A stretch of 64,000 nt of DNA from Anaerolineae bacterium (GTDB lineage Bacteria; Chloroflexota; Anaerolineae; B4-G1; DUEL01). The position numbers were made by a program, and so were the translations under genes. The DNA lies in assembly GCA_016931695.1 (NCBI GenBank), contig JAFGEI010000158.1:1-64000 (forward strand). Reading direction: 5' to 3'. Positions within the stretch are counted from its first letter, which is position 1; every line of letters starts with the position of its first letter. Positions 51,867-60,720 of this stretch are shown here, in pieces. Under the pieces are notes generated by a model. The model ran no database searches, had not been told where the DNA came from, and was given only the letters and a program-made list of their open reading frames with translations.

Positions 51867-53481
51867 GCGGCGCAACCGTCTCACCGCCATGCTGCGACGC
51901 CTCGCGGATAAAGGCACAAAAAAGCGGATGAGGACGGGTGGGCCGGGAGCGAAACTCGGGATGGAACTGGCTGCCCACCATGAAGGGGTGGTCTGACACC
52001 TCGGCAATCTCGATCAATCGGTCGTCGGGAGAGAGGCCGCTAAAGACCAGGCCGGCCTCCTGCAGCAGGCCGCGAAAGCTGTTGTTGACCTCAAACCGGT
52101 GACGGTGCCGTTCCCAAACCGAATCGACGCCATAGGCCCGAGCAGCGCGGGTGCCAGGCACCAGGCGGCACTCGCATTTGCCCAGGCGCATCGTCCCGCC
52201 CTTGTCAACCACCCGGTGCTGTTCCGGCATCAAGTCGATGACGGGGTATGGCGTACGCGGGTCAAACTCGGTGCTGTTGGGGGTCTCGACGCCCAGAGAA
52301 CGGCGCGCCGCTTCGATCACGATCACCTGCATCCCCAGGCAAAGTCCCAGGTAAGGCTTCCGGCGATCCCACGCCCAACGGGCGGCGGCAACCTTGCCCT
52401 CGATCCCGCGGTAGCCAAACCCGCCGGGCACAACCACCCCCGCCACCTGTTCCAGCTCCCCCCAACCACGGTTCTTTTCCAAATCTTCCGAGTTGACCCA
52501 GCGGACATCGACGTCATAGCCGAGAGAAAGGGCGGCGTGCAGCAGCGCCTCGCGCACGCTCATGTAGGCGTCGTGCAGCTGGACGTACTTGCCAATGATC
52601 GCAATGGGCAAGCGGGGTTTTGACTGGCGGAGGTTCTGCACCATCTGCTCCCATTCCGCCAGGTCAGGAGGAGCCGCTTCCAACCCCAGCCGCTCGACGA
52701 TCAACTTGCCCAGTCCGGCCTCTTCCAACAGCAGCGGCACTTGATAGAGAATCGGCGCCGTGACCAGGGGCACGACCGCCGGCGGGTCAACGTCACAAAA
52801 GAGGGCAATCTTGTCCTTAATTGCCTGGGCCACCGGGTGATCGGAGCGGGGCACGATCACGTCGGGTTGGATGCCGATGGAACGCAACTCGCGCACGCTG
52901 TGCTGGGTCGGCTTGGTCTTGAGCTCCCCGGTCGCACCGATGTGAGGAAGAAAAGTGAGGTGAACAAAAAACGTATTGTCACGCCCTACGTCCCGCCGCA
53001 TCTGGCGCAGCGCTTCTAAAAATGGCAGCCCCTCGATATCGCCGACCGTTCCACCGACCTCGACGATCACTACATCGACGTCCAGTTTCTCGCCGACGAG
53101 AATGACCCGCCGCTTGATCTCGTCGGTGATGTGCGGGATCACCTGGATCGTCCGGCCCAGATAATCGCCGTGTCGCTCCCGTTCGATCACCGCCGCATAG
53201 ACCTGCCCGCTGGTCACGTTACTGTCCCGAGTCAGGCTCTCGTCGATGAACCGTTCATAATGACCCAGGTCCAGGTCAGTCTCGGCGCCGTCGTCGGTGA
53301 CAAACACCTCGCCATGTTGGTAGGGCGACATAGTGCCCGGATCGACGTTGAGGTAGGGGTCCAGCTTTTGAATCGTCACGCGCAAACCACGCGCCTTTAA
53401 CACCCGCCCAATTGCGGCCGCCGTAACCCCCTTCCCCACACTGCTGAGCACACCACCGGTACAAAAAATATACTTGGGCAT
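51859..53481 (-). CDS. pyrG: CTP synthase
   Basis: A 540-residue CTP synthase, standard length. The N-terminal synthetase domain begins KYIFCTGGVLSSVGKGV. The C-terminal glutamine amidotransferase domain has catalytic Cys in LGLCLGMQ and the His-Glu pair in SQFHPEF. It makes CTP from UTP, ATP and glutamine. GGAG precedes the ATG at 53481. A pair of competing hairpins lies in the leader. Confidence 0.97.
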   Translation of the reverse strand: MPKYIFCTGGVLSSVGKGVTAAAIGRVLKARGLRVTIQKLDPYLNVDPGTMSPYQHGEVFVTDDGAETDLDLGHYERFIDESLTRDSNVTSGQVYAAVIERERHGDYLGRTIQVIPHITDEIKRRVILVGEKLDVDVVIVEVGGTVGDIEGLPFLEALRQMRRDVGRDNTFFVHLTFLPHIGATGELKTKPTQHSVRELRSIGIQPDVIVPRSDHPVAQAIKDKIALFCDVDPPAVVPLVTAPILYQVPLLLEEAGLGKLIVERLGLEAAPPDLAEWEQMVQNLRQSKPRLPIAIIGKYVQLHDAYMSVREALLHAALSLGYDVDVRWVNSEDLEKNRGWGELEQVAGVVVPGGFGYRGIEGKVAAARWAWDRRKPYLGLCLGMQVIVIEAARRSLGVETPNSTEFDPRTPYPVIDLMPEQHRVVDKGGTMRLGKCECRLVPGTRAARAYGVDSVWERHRHRFEVNNSFRGLLQEAGLVFSGLSPDDRLIEIAEVSDHPFMVGSQFHPEFRSRPTRPHPLFCAFIREASQHGGETVAPHE

Positions 53482-53501
53482 CTGGCTACTCCGGAAAGCA
53501 A

Positions 53502-53537
53502 AGTGGGGTGGGCTGCCGGAGGGCAACCCTCCCCACT
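53502..53537 (-). promoter_or_regulatory. pyrG: Possible attenuator in the pyrG leader
   Basis: Two structures compete. A long stem pairs AGTGGGG-x-GGG with CCC-x-CCCCACT, followed on the minus strand by TTTGCTTT. A short stem GGAGGG-caa-CCCTCC uses the same C-rich arm. It lies about 20 nt before the pyrG start and after the roadblock gene, with no room for another promoter. pyrG attenuation is known in Gram-positive bacteria; here it is inferred only from base pairing. Confidence 0.42.
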
Positions 53538-53582
53538 CGAATGGACGCTGACTCCCCGCCAGGAGGTATTTCCCACCTCACA

Positions 53583-53954
53583 CTACAGAATTTGCTCGAG
53601 ATCCTCCGCGGCGCGGCGCATTTCCAGAAAAACGAGGCCCAGCTTGGCGCCGGGACGAGCCATCACGGTGAGCACCGCCTCCTCGCCAACAGAAGTCAGG
53701 ACAATATAGCCGTTCGAGCCCTTGATATAGACCTGCTCCAGCGACTGGCGCCTCAGCTCACTGGCAATCCGTTCGCCCAGGGAAAGCATCGCCGCCGACA
53801 TTGCCGATACCCGGTCCTCCTCCACCCCGGAGGGGAGCGAGGAAGCAATGATCAGCCCGTCCACACTGACAATTGCCGACGCTTCTACATCAGGGGCGCT
53901 GGCCTGAAGATTCCGTAGCCGATCTACCATCAACTCTGTGCGCGATTTGGCCAT
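53583..53954 (-). CDS. Roadblock/LC7-domain protein
   Basis: A 123-residue single-domain roadblock/LC7 protein (MglB-like fold) with the conserved VSVDGLIIASSLP, MLSLGERIASEL and KGSNGYIVLTSVG segments. Such proteins dimerise and regulate small Ras-like GTPases. No GTPase gene is adjacent; the COG2229-type GTPase at 86-598 is a plausible partner. GGAGGAGATTGGG sets the start at 53954. It has its own promoter and a palindrome in the leader. Confidence 0.92.
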   Translation of the reverse strand: MAKSRTELMVDRLRNLQASAPDVEASAIVSVDGLIIASSLPSGVEEDRVSAMSAAMLSLGERIASELRRQSLEQVYIKGSNGYIVLTSVGEEAVLTVMARPGAKLGLVFLEMRRAAEDLEQIL

Positions 53955-53973
53955 CCCAATCTCCTCCATGTCG

Positions 53974-53987
53974 CAAGCAATTGCTTG
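53974..53987. promoter_or_regulatory. Palindrome in the roadblock gene leader
   Basis: CAAGCAATTGCTTG is a perfect 14-bp palindrome lying between the predicted transcription start (about 53991) and the ribosome site of the roadblock gene. Its position suits a repressor operator or an RNA hairpin. Confidence 0.45.
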
Positions 53988-53997
53988 ACAAGGATTG

Positions 53998-54026
53998 ACT
54001 ATACCACGGCCTACGAGGAGTGTCAA
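53998..54026 (-). promoter_or_regulatory. Promoter of the roadblock gene
   Basis: On the minus strand, TTGACA (54026-54021), 17-nt spacer, TATAGT (54003-53998). Predicted leader about 37 nt. Confidence 0.72.
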
Positions 54027-54044
54027 ATCCCAAGAGAGGCGGCG

Positions 54045-55292
54045 CTATACCATCCCCAGCTCTTTCTTGAGGGCGATTCCCAAGCGCCGAGTCCCCTCGA
54101 CGATGGCCTCCGGGGGGCAGAAAGAGAAATTGAGCCGCATGGCGTCAAACCCGCCGTCTGCGTTCGGATAGAAACTGCTGCCCGGCACGTAGGCCACCTT
54201 TTCTACCAGGGCTTTTTGCAAAAAGTCGGTGGTATTGATCACCTCGGGCACCTGGGCCCACAGAAAAAGTCCGCCCAGCGGATGGGTCCAACGACACTGT
54301 TCCACGGGCCAGAACTCTTCCATCGCATCAAGCATGATATCGCGCCGCTCTCGATATACCTGGCGCAGTCGCTCGACGTGAGGGCGCAGAAAACCGCGCT
54401 GGCAGATATCGTTGGCGACGTACTGCACAAAAGTGCCCGTATGCAGGTCCGCTCCCTGCTTGGCCATCACGATCCGCCGCATCAAGGCCTCAGGGCACAC
54501 GATCCACCCCAACCGCAGGCCAGGAGTCAGGGTCTTGGAAAAGGTGCTCAGATAGATCGTGCGTTCGGGAGCAAAAGTACAGATCGGGGGAATATCCTCC
54601 CCCTCGAAGCGCAACTGACCGTACGGGTCGTCCTCGATGATCGGAAGGTTCAATCTCCCCGTAACCTCGACCAGTTTTTTCCGCCGCTCCAACGAGAGGG
54701 TCGTGCCGGCGGGGTTGTGAAAATTGGGCAGGACGTAAATGAACTTGGGCGGGCGCTTTGAATCCTCGAGGACTTTTTCATAGGCGTGCTCGATCTCGTC
54801 CACGACCATCCCACCGTCATCCAGGTTGACGGTGTGGTAGCGAGCGCCGTACGAATTCCAGGCCTGAATCGCCCCCAGGTAAGTCGGGCGGCTGGTGATG
54901 ACGTAATCTCCCTCGTTGATCAGAATCTTGCCAATCAAGTCCAGCGCTTGCTGAGAACCGCTGGTGAGAAGGACGTTCTCGGGAACGGCAGGAATGCCAT
55001 ACTTGTGCATCGTTCGGGCCAGGAACTCGCGCAGCGGGCGGTACCCTTCGGTTGGACTGTACTGCAGCGCCACCGTACCCTCAGATTGCACAACGTAACG
55101 GCAGGCCTCCTCGACTTCCCGCAAAGGGAAAAACTCGGGGGCGGGGAGCCCGCCGGCAAAAGAGATAATATCCGGCTGCTGAGTCAACTTGAGCAGCTCG
55201 CGAATGGTCGAGCTTTTCATCTGCTCGGTGCGGTTTGCCAGATAGGGGCCCCAATCAATTTTGGGGACCTCCCGTGTCAGGTCGAGATTCAT
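54045..55292 (-). CDS. PLP-dependent class I/II aminotransferase
   Basis: A 415-residue fold-type I aminotransferase of the LysN/2-aminoadipate transaminase-like group. The N-terminus has ISFAGGLPAPEFFP, the cofactor region is LLTSGSQQALDL, the Asp is in IIEDDPYGQLRF and the PLP lysine is in STFSKTLTPGLRLGW. Substrate range is probably broad (2-oxo acids, aromatic or branched amino acids). AAGGAGGTATTTGTG sets the start at 55292. It is transcribed alone from its own promoter. Confidence 0.94.
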   Translation of the reverse strand: MNLDLTREVPKIDWGPYLANRTEQMKSSTIRELLKLTQQPDIISFAGGLPAPEFFPLREVEEACRYVVQSEGTVALQYSPTEGYRPLREFLARTMHKYGIPAVPENVLLTSGSQQALDLIGKILINEGDYVITSRPTYLGAIQAWNSYGARYHTVNLDDGGMVVDEIEHAYEKVLEDSKRPPKFIYVLPNFHNPAGTTLSLERRKKLVEVTGRLNLPIIEDDPYGQLRFEGEDIPPICTFAPERTIYLSTFSKTLTPGLRLGWIVCPEALMRRIVMAKQGADLHTGTFVQYVANDICQRGFLRPHVERLRQVYRERRDIMLDAMEEFWPVEQCRWTHPLGGLFLWAQVPEVINTTDFLQKALVEKVAYVPGSSFYPNADGGFDAMRLNFSFCPPEAIVEGTRRLGIALKKELGMV

Positions 55293-55350
55293 CACAAATA
55301 CCTCCTTGGTTATCGTCTTGCAACGCTTGCTCGCCCAATACGTTGCCGGT

Positions 55351-55379
55351 ATTGTAGCACCGAAACATGTAGGGGTCAA
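55351..55379 (-). promoter_or_regulatory. Promoter of the aminotransferase gene
   Basis: On the minus strand, TTGACC (55379-55374), 17-nt spacer, TACAAT (55356-55351). Predicted leader about 50 nt. Confidence 0.62.
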
Positions 55380-55435
55380 ACCCCAGCCGGGATTTGGGTA
55401 CGCTCGAGTTTGGGAAATCCCCATCCAAGGCGGAT

Positions 55436-55463
55436 TTGCCAACTGGCGAGAAGTACGTACAAT
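55436..55463 (+). promoter_or_regulatory. Promoter of the TctA-like permease operon
   Basis: TTGCCA (55436-55441), 16-nt spacer, TACAAT (55458-55463). An alternative -35-like TTGACA at 55463-55468 lacks a good -10 partner. Predicted leader about 40 nt with GAGGAAAA before the ATG. Confidence 0.5.
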
Positions 55464-55509
55464 TGACAGCAAGTTGCCAAGTCTCTCCCATAGTGTGCCG
55501 AGGAAAAGC

Positions 55510-56892
55510 ATGTCAGCATCAGAAGCAATCATCGGGTTATTGTTTGCGACAGCCGGGGCGCTGCTGGCGTCCGTGCTGTCCATTGTGCCGGCGCTGCACA
55601 TCTACAACGTCGCCGGGCTGCTCATCCTGGGGACAGCCGCGCTGGGCCCTCTGCTGCCGCCGGAACAACTGGCCCTCTTTTTCCTGGGCCTGGTGACTTC
55701 TTATTCGATCTTGAACACCATTCCCAGCATCTTTCTCTCCGCCCCGGACGATTCGACGGTTTTTGTCGTGCTGCCAGGGCAGAAATATCTCATGCAGCAG
55801 CGGGGATACGAGGCCGCCGTGCTGACCGGAATCGGCAGCCTGGGCGGCATTGCCGTGCTGGTCCTGCTGACGCCCATTGCCTCCCGTCTCTTCCCCGCCC
55901 TGCGCACCATCCTCCAACCCCACATCCACTGGATCATCTGGACCATCATCGCCTACATGCTCATCTCCGAGTGGCCCAAGGGGTCGGACCGCCAGCCGGC
56001 TGGCCTGCGCCGCTGGTGGGATGGCTGGCGCAGCCTGACCGCCGGGCTGGTCACCTTCTTCCTCTCCGGGCTGCTGGGGTTCCTGTTGATGTACCGCTCC
56101 ATCCTGCCCGTGAATTCCGCCTACCAGAACCTGTTGCCCGCATTCGTCGGGCTGTTCGCCGTGCCGTGGATCCTGCAAAACCTGCTGGCGCGGGTCGAAC
56201 TGCCGCCACAGCACATCTCCCACAGCATCGACGCCACGCCGTGGCTCTTTCTCCGCGGCACTTTTGCCGGAGCGCTGGGCGGGCTCTTTGCCGCCTTCTT
56301 TCCCGTGGTGACAGGGGGCATCGGCGGCTTTATCGCCGGGCACGCCACCGCCCAACGGGACGACCGCTTGTTCATCATCTCCCAGGGCGCGTCCAAGGTC
56401 GTCTATTACGTGGGTGGGTTCCTCTTCTTCTTCGTCCCCGGCCTCCACCTCACGCGGGGCGGCATGGCCTGGATGCTGAGCACGGTCTGGAACGCCTACA
56501 CCCCCCAGACCTATTACCTGGCAGTGGCGGCGGTCCTGCTGACGGGAACTCTATCCTTCTTTATGCTGTTGCTGCTGACCCGGCTGACGATCAAGATCAT
56601 CTCCCGGGTCCATTATCGCTTCATCAGCGCCGGCACGCTGATCGTGCTGTTGGTCATCGTGGCCGGCGTGCCCGCCTTGGGCGAGGTCACCGGAGGGGGC
56701 GCAGCCCTCGACGCACTGCGGGCCGGACTGGGCGGCCTGCTCATCTGCGCCGTAGCCACCGGCATCGGACTGATCCCCGTCCTCTGGGGCTCGCGGCGGA
56801 TGAACTGCATGGGCGTCCTCCTGCTCCCCATCGCCCTCAACATGGTCGGCGCGGGAGCGACAGTGGCGGGGTGGCTGGGACTGGTGCAGTGA
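55510..56892 (+). CDS. TctA-like membrane protein (COG1784 type)
   Basis: A 460-residue integral membrane protein with about 11-12 hydrophobic segments. The N-terminal SIVPALHIYNVAGLLILG and NTIPSIFLSAPDDSTVF segments match the TctA-like COG1784 family, which is best known from archaea and resembles the large subunit of tripartite tricarboxylate transporters. No TctB or TctC genes are present, so it probably works alone or with unknown partners. Its stop overlaps the next gene's GTG start (GTGA). Confidence 0.85.
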   Translation: MSASEAIIGLLFATAGALLASVLSIVPALHIYNVAGLLILGTAALGPLLPPEQLALFFLGLVTSYSILNTIPSIFLSAPDDSTVFVVLPGQKYLMQQRGYEAAVLTGIGSLGGIAVLVLLTPIASRLFPALRTILQPHIHWIIWTIIAYMLISEWPKGSDRQPAGLRRWWDGWRSLTAGLVTFFLSGLLGFLLMYRSILPVNSAYQNLLPAFVGLFAVPWILQNLLARVELPPQHISHSIDATPWLFLRGTFAGALGGLFAAFFPVVTGGIGGFIAGHATAQRDDRLFIISQGASKVVYYVGGFLFFFVPGLHLTRGGMAWMLSTVWNAYTPQTYYLAVAAVLLTGTLSFFMLLLLTRLTIKIISRVHYRFISAGTLIVLLVIVAGVPALGEVTGGGAALDALRAGLGGLLICAVATGIGLIPVLWGSRRMNCMGVLLLPIALNMVGAGATVAGWLGLVQ

Positions 56893-58709
56893 AAGGGTTT
56901 GTCGTCCCGCTGCTCGCCACCACAATCGTCCTGACCCTGACAGGAGCGGCCGCAATCCCGGCCCATCCCGCCCCGGCGCAGCCCCCCCCACCCGGCCCCG
57001 ACGGCCGGGCCGGGGCCTGCTTCTCCTACTACCCCGATACGCCAGGGAGCCCGGAGCGGCCATTTCTGCCATTGGCCGTGGCGGCCGGTTCCCGCTGGGA
57101 TCGCTTCCCCTTCGACTGGTACCGCCTGGAACCGGCTGACGGGGAATGGGAGCCGCAAATCGTCGCCGATTACGACGACCTGGTCAGCGATCTGCAGAAC
57201 GCCGACATGAACATGATCGGCATCCTGCTGTGGACCCCCGAGTGGGCCGCCACCAGCGGCCAGGGCGGACCCCCGCTGCCCGGCTTCCAGCAGCCCGGCG
57301 ACTGGCACGCCCCCATCCCCCAACCCCTGCCCCCCTATGCCAGCAGCGCCGCTTCTTCGCCTCCCCAGGGGCTGTACGAGGAATGGGACGATTGGAGCAC
57401 AGAGGACGGCGATCCGATCAACTATTGGGGCCGCTTTGTCCACGCCGCCGTATCCCGCTACAGCGCGCAGGTCCAGTACTGGGAGGTGTGGAACGAGCCG
57501 GAATGGGTCTTTTGGAGCGGCACGGAGGCCGACTATGCCCGGCTGCTGCAAGTGGGATACCGGGCCATCAAGGACGCCTGCCCGGGCTGCTCCGTCCTCT
57601 TTGCCGGGCTCCACTATTGGGCCGATCCCACGTTCTACGAGCGGGTGCTCGACATCCTCAACGACGAGCCGGACGCCGCAGCCCACGACTATTTTTTCGA
57701 CGTCATGTCGGTCCACTTTTACAGCCGTCCGTCCAGCGTTCTCGACCAGGTCAATGCAATCCGTAACGGGATGAGCGCCCACGTCTCCCCCCACCCCATC
57801 TGGCTGACCGAGACGGGGGTGCCGGTCTGGGACGACGCGGTGGTCGACCCCGATCCCACTCGCTACGACTTTGCCGCCACCCAGGAAGAAGCCGCCGCCT
57901 ACGTACTCCAATCCTACGCCTATGCATGGGCAGCAGACGTGGAACGGTATCTCTTTTTCCGCACCAGCGACGCCGACATGGGTGAGTATTTCGGCCTGCT
58001 GCGCAACGACCTTTCCCCCCGCCCCGCCTACACTGCTTACCAGGTCGCCGCCACCTACATGGTCTCGCCAACCCTGGTCACCCATTGGGACTATGGCGGC
58101 GGCGCCAGCCGGGTGACGCTGTGGGGCACGCCCTACGGCAAGGTGAGCGTGATCTGGAACCGCACCCCCACCACGATCACCTTCTCCTACTCCGCCACGC
58201 TCCCCACCGCGCTGCGCATCGACCAGCACCATCAAACCACGACCCTGACCGCCACCGCAGGGGCCTACAGCCTGACTCTGCCGGGGGCCAGCGCCTGCAT
58301 CACCATCCCAGGAGGCAGCCACGACTATTTCATCGGCGGCGCGCCCTACCTGGTTGTCGAGGCAGACACGACACCGCCCGTCGCCACGGCCCTGCCCCTC
58401 CCCCCTTCCATCTACGCCCGCAACTTTTGGGTCGCCTGGGAAGGGAGCGACGACGAGGCGGGGGTCTGGGGCTACAGCGCCCAGGTCCAGGAAGAACGCG
58501 GCGGTGCGTGGCAGGACTGGATCGCTTTTACCGCCGCGGCCTCGGCCTTGTTCACCGGTGGCCGCAACGGGACGCAATACTGCTTCCGCGTCCGGGCCTG
58601 GGACCGGGCTGGCAACCGGGGGGATTGGCCGTCCGACGCTCAGGCCTGCACCACCGTCAGCCTGGAACACGAGGTGCTGCTGCCCATTGTGCGGCAGCAG
58701 CTACCGTAA
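56889..58709 (+). CDS. Secreted TIM-barrel glycoside hydrolase-like protein
   Basis: A 606-residue exported protein starting at GTG (GTGA overlap); no ATG is available before residue 100. A signal peptide (1-30) precedes a clan GH-A-like barrel. YWEVWNEPEW holds the acid/base Glu (about 202) and IWLTETGVP the nucleophile Glu (about 307), as in GH39 and GH5 relatives. A beta domain follows (about 395-490), then a fibronectin-III-like domain beginning DTTPPVATALP. The C-terminal tail is EVLLPIVRQQLP. The substrate is unknown. Its coupling to a membrane transporter suggests uptake of a product or export of a surface enzyme. Confidence 0.85.
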   Translation: MKGFVVPLLATTIVLTLTGAAAIPAHPAPAQPPPPGPDGRAGACFSYYPDTPGSPERPFLPLAVAAGSRWDRFPFDWYRLEPADGEWEPQIVADYDDLVSDLQNADMNMIGILLWTPEWAATSGQGGPPLPGFQQPGDWHAPIPQPLPPYASSAASSPPQGLYEEWDDWSTEDGDPINYWGRFVHAAVSRYSAQVQYWEVWNEPEWVFWSGTEADYARLLQVGYRAIKDACPGCSVLFAGLHYWADPTFYERVLDILNDEPDAAAHDYFFDVMSVHFYSRPSSVLDQVNAIRNGMSAHVSPHPIWLTETGVPVWDDAVVDPDPTRYDFAATQEEAAAYVLQSYAYAWAADVERYLFFRTSDADMGEYFGLLRNDLSPRPAYTAYQVAATYMVSPTLVTHWDYGGGASRVTLWGTPYGKVSVIWNRTPTTITFSYSATLPTALRIDQHHQTTTLTATAGAYSLTLPGASACITIPGGSHDYFIGGAPYLVVEADTTPPVATALPLPPSIYARNFWVAWEGSDDEAGVWGYSAQVQEERGGAWQDWIAFTAAASALFTGGRNGTQYCFRVRAWDRAGNRGDWPSDAQACTTVSLEHEVLLPIVRQQLP

Positions 58710-58711
58710 GA

Positions 58712-58734
58712 GATCGCGCCAGCGGGACGCGATC
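58712..58734. terminator. Hairpin between convergent genes
   Basis: GATCGCG pairs with CGCGATC (7 bp, 9-nt loop) immediately after the glycosidase stop and before the response regulator stop on the other strand. Confidence 0.5.
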
Positions 58735-58747
58735 GCAGCCAGGTCAC

Positions 58748-59398
58748 TCAGCACAGGCCCATATCGCGCGCCTTGAGCGCTGCCTGGGTGCGGTCGCTGA
58801 CGCCAAGCTTGCCCAAGATGCTGGTGACGTGATTTTTGACCGTGCCCACCGTAATGCACAACCGCGCGGCAATGTCGCGGTTGGTGGCGCCGTCTGCCAG
58901 CAGGCGCAAGACCTGGCGCTCGCGTTCGGACAGCGCCTCGACCGGGGCGCCTGGCTCCGGTTTGCTCAGCCGGGCAAACTCGGCCACCAACCTGGCCGCG
59001 ACCACGGGCTGGAGGAAGGACTCCCCCCGCGCTGCGGCGCGGATGGCCTCGAACAGCCCAGAGGAGGGAACGTCTTTTAGTAGGTAGCCCACCGCGCCGG
59101 CGCGCAGCGCGTCAAAGACATAGGCGTCGTCATCAAAGGTAGTCAGGGCGATGACGCGGCAGCCGGGCTGAGCGGCCCGCAGGCGCTTGGTTGCCGCCAC
59201 CCCGTCGAGCAGCGGCATGTGCAGGTCCATTAGCACGACGTCGGGTCTCAGGCGGTCCGCCTGGCGCAGCGCTTCCTCGCCGTCGCCGGCCTCTCCCACT
59301 ACGTGCAGATCAGGCTGCGACGACAGCAGCGCGCGCAGCCCCTCGCGGAACAGGGCCTGATCGTCCACCAACAACACTCGCAGCACCCGCTGGCTCAT
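58748..59398 (-). CDS. Response regulator, NarL/LuxR family
   Basis: A 216-residue regulator. The receiver domain has LVDDQALFREG, phospho-acceptor Asp in VVLMDLHMP and the Lys of LLKDVPSSGL. The C-terminal LuxR-type helix-turn-helix reads LSERERQVLRLLADGATNRD then VGTVKNHV. It is coupled by ATGA to the histidine kinase gene upstream, forming a standard two-component pair. Its target genes are unknown; the convergent secreted glycosidase is one neighbour. Confidence 0.95.
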   Translation of the reverse strand: MSQRVLRVLLVDDQALFREGLRALLSSQPDLHVVGEAGDGEEALRQADRLRPDVVLMDLHMPLLDGVAATKRLRAAQPGCRVIALTTFDDDAYVFDALRAGAVGYLLKDVPSSGLFEAIRAAARGESFLQPVVAARLVAEFARLSKPEPGAPVEALSERERQVLRLLADGATNRDIAARLCITVGTVKNHVTSILGKLGVSDRTQAALKARDMGLC

Positions 59399-60585
59399 CC
59401 CGGCACCTCTGCGTACAGCGTGAATCCTTCTCCCGGCGCGGTGAACAGTTCCACCCGGCCACCCAGCAAGGTCACCCGCTCCTGCACGCCCAACAACCCA
59501 AATCCGCCGTCAGTGTGCGCGGCGCCCAGACCATCATCTTGCACGGTCAAGCACACAGCCGTGTCACGATAATCCAGCCTGAGCACGACCCGGTCAGCCT
59601 GGGCGTGCTTACGCGCATTGGTCAGCCCTTCCTGGGCGGCACGAAAGAGCGCCTGCCTGGCCAGCGGCGACAACTCGCGCACCGTCCCCTGCACCTCCAG
59701 ATCGGCCGGCAACCCGGCCTGCCGGCAGTCGCCCGCCAACGAGGCCAGCGCCTCTTGCAACGTGCAGCCTGCCAGCGGCGAGGCGCGGAGAGCAGCCACC
59801 GAACGCCGCACCTCGACCAGCCCCTCGCTGGCCAGCGCCCGCGCTTTATCCACCGCGTCGAGGGCCAAAGCCGGCTGGCTGTCCAGTAACTCGCGCGCTG
59901 CCTGCAGATGAACGTGGATTGCCGTCAAGTGGTGGCCCAGGCTGTCGTGGACTTCGCGAGCCAGGCGGGCGCGCTCCTGGGCCATCGCCAAGTCCGCCAC
60001 CTGGACGGCGTACTCGCTCAAGCGCTTCCTGGCCTTGTCCAGCGCCGCCCGGGACTGGCGCTCGCGCACGATCATCCCCGAAAAGAGCAGGACAAAGATC
60101 AGCGCCGCGGAAAACTCCAGAGTGACGGCGAGAAAGGCGGACAGGTTGGGCTCGCCGGGCTGGAGCAATCCCGCCGCCAGCAAACGACCTGGGAACAAGC
60201 CCGGCAAGGCGCTCGATGCCAGCAGCAAAAGACAGACAAGCAGCGTCCAACGCCAGGGCAGCTCGATGCTCTGGCTGGCCAACGGCATCAGGATTATCCA
60301 GGCGCTCTCAAAGCTCCAATAGTAGATGAACGCACCCAGGGAGAGCTGGGTCGCAAAGTAGAGCAGGGCAACCAGGGGCGAGCGAGTACGCTCCCAACAC
60401 TTCCAGCCATAGATGCCGACGAGCAAGTAAGCCAGGCTGGCCACAGCCAGCAGAACATAATCGCCCAGGCGCAACAGTTCGTCCGGCAGGGCAAAAATGC
60501 TCAAGAATGCCAGGACGACAAGAACAGACAATAACAGATCGCCGGTCAGGCCCAGGTCCAATCGGCGTTGAACAGTGATATTCAT
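59395..60585 (-). CDS. Histidine kinase, NarX/DesK family
   Basis: A 396-residue kinase. Five or six transmembrane helices (about 12-190) without a large outer loop suggest that it senses the membrane itself. A HisKA_3 domain has LAREVHDSLGHHLTAIHVHL, and the ATPase domain has AAQEGLTNARKHA and DDGLGA with GFGLLGVQERV. It phosphorylates the regulator encoded directly downstream. The ATG at 60585 has only a weak ribosome site. Confidence 0.93.
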   Translation of the reverse strand: MNITVQRRLDLGLTGDLLLSVLVVLAFLSIFALPDELLRLGDYVLLAVASLAYLLVGIYGWKCWERTRSPLVALLYFATQLSLGAFIYYWSFESAWIILMPLASQSIELPWRWTLLVCLLLLASSALPGLFPGRLLAAGLLQPGEPNLSAFLAVTLEFSAALIFVLLFSGMIVRERQSRAALDKARKRLSEYAVQVADLAMAQERARLAREVHDSLGHHLTAIHVHLQAARELLDSQPALALDAVDKARALASEGLVEVRRSVAALRASPLAGCTLQEALASLAGDCRQAGLPADLEVQGTVRELSPLARQALFRAAQEGLTNARKHAQADRVVLRLDYRDTAVCLTVQDDGLGAAHTDGGFGLLGVQERVTLLGGRVELFTAPGEGFTLYAEVPG

Positions 60586-60678
60586 CGGCTCGTATTTTCG
60601 CTCAGCAAAGGCACAATCAGGTTGAACACGCGTAACCGCCCAGGATGCCTGCCTGAATCGGCAGTTACGACCATACTG

Positions 60679-60707
60679 ATTATAGCCGATTTTGGCTCTC
60701 AACTCAA
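60679..60707 (-). promoter_or_regulatory. Promoter of the NarX/DesK-type two-component operon
   Basis: On the minus strand, TTGAGT (60707-60702), 17-nt spacer, TATAAT (60684-60679). The predicted leader is about 87 nt. Confidence 0.68.
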
Positions 60708-60720
60708 GGAGAATAAAGTC

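Noticed and set aside
55463-55496. TTGACA at 55463-55468 as the main -35 box for the TctA-like gene
   Set aside because: Spacing to the nearest TAGTGT or CATAGT is 20 nt or more; the TTGCCA/TACAAT pair just upstream fits better.
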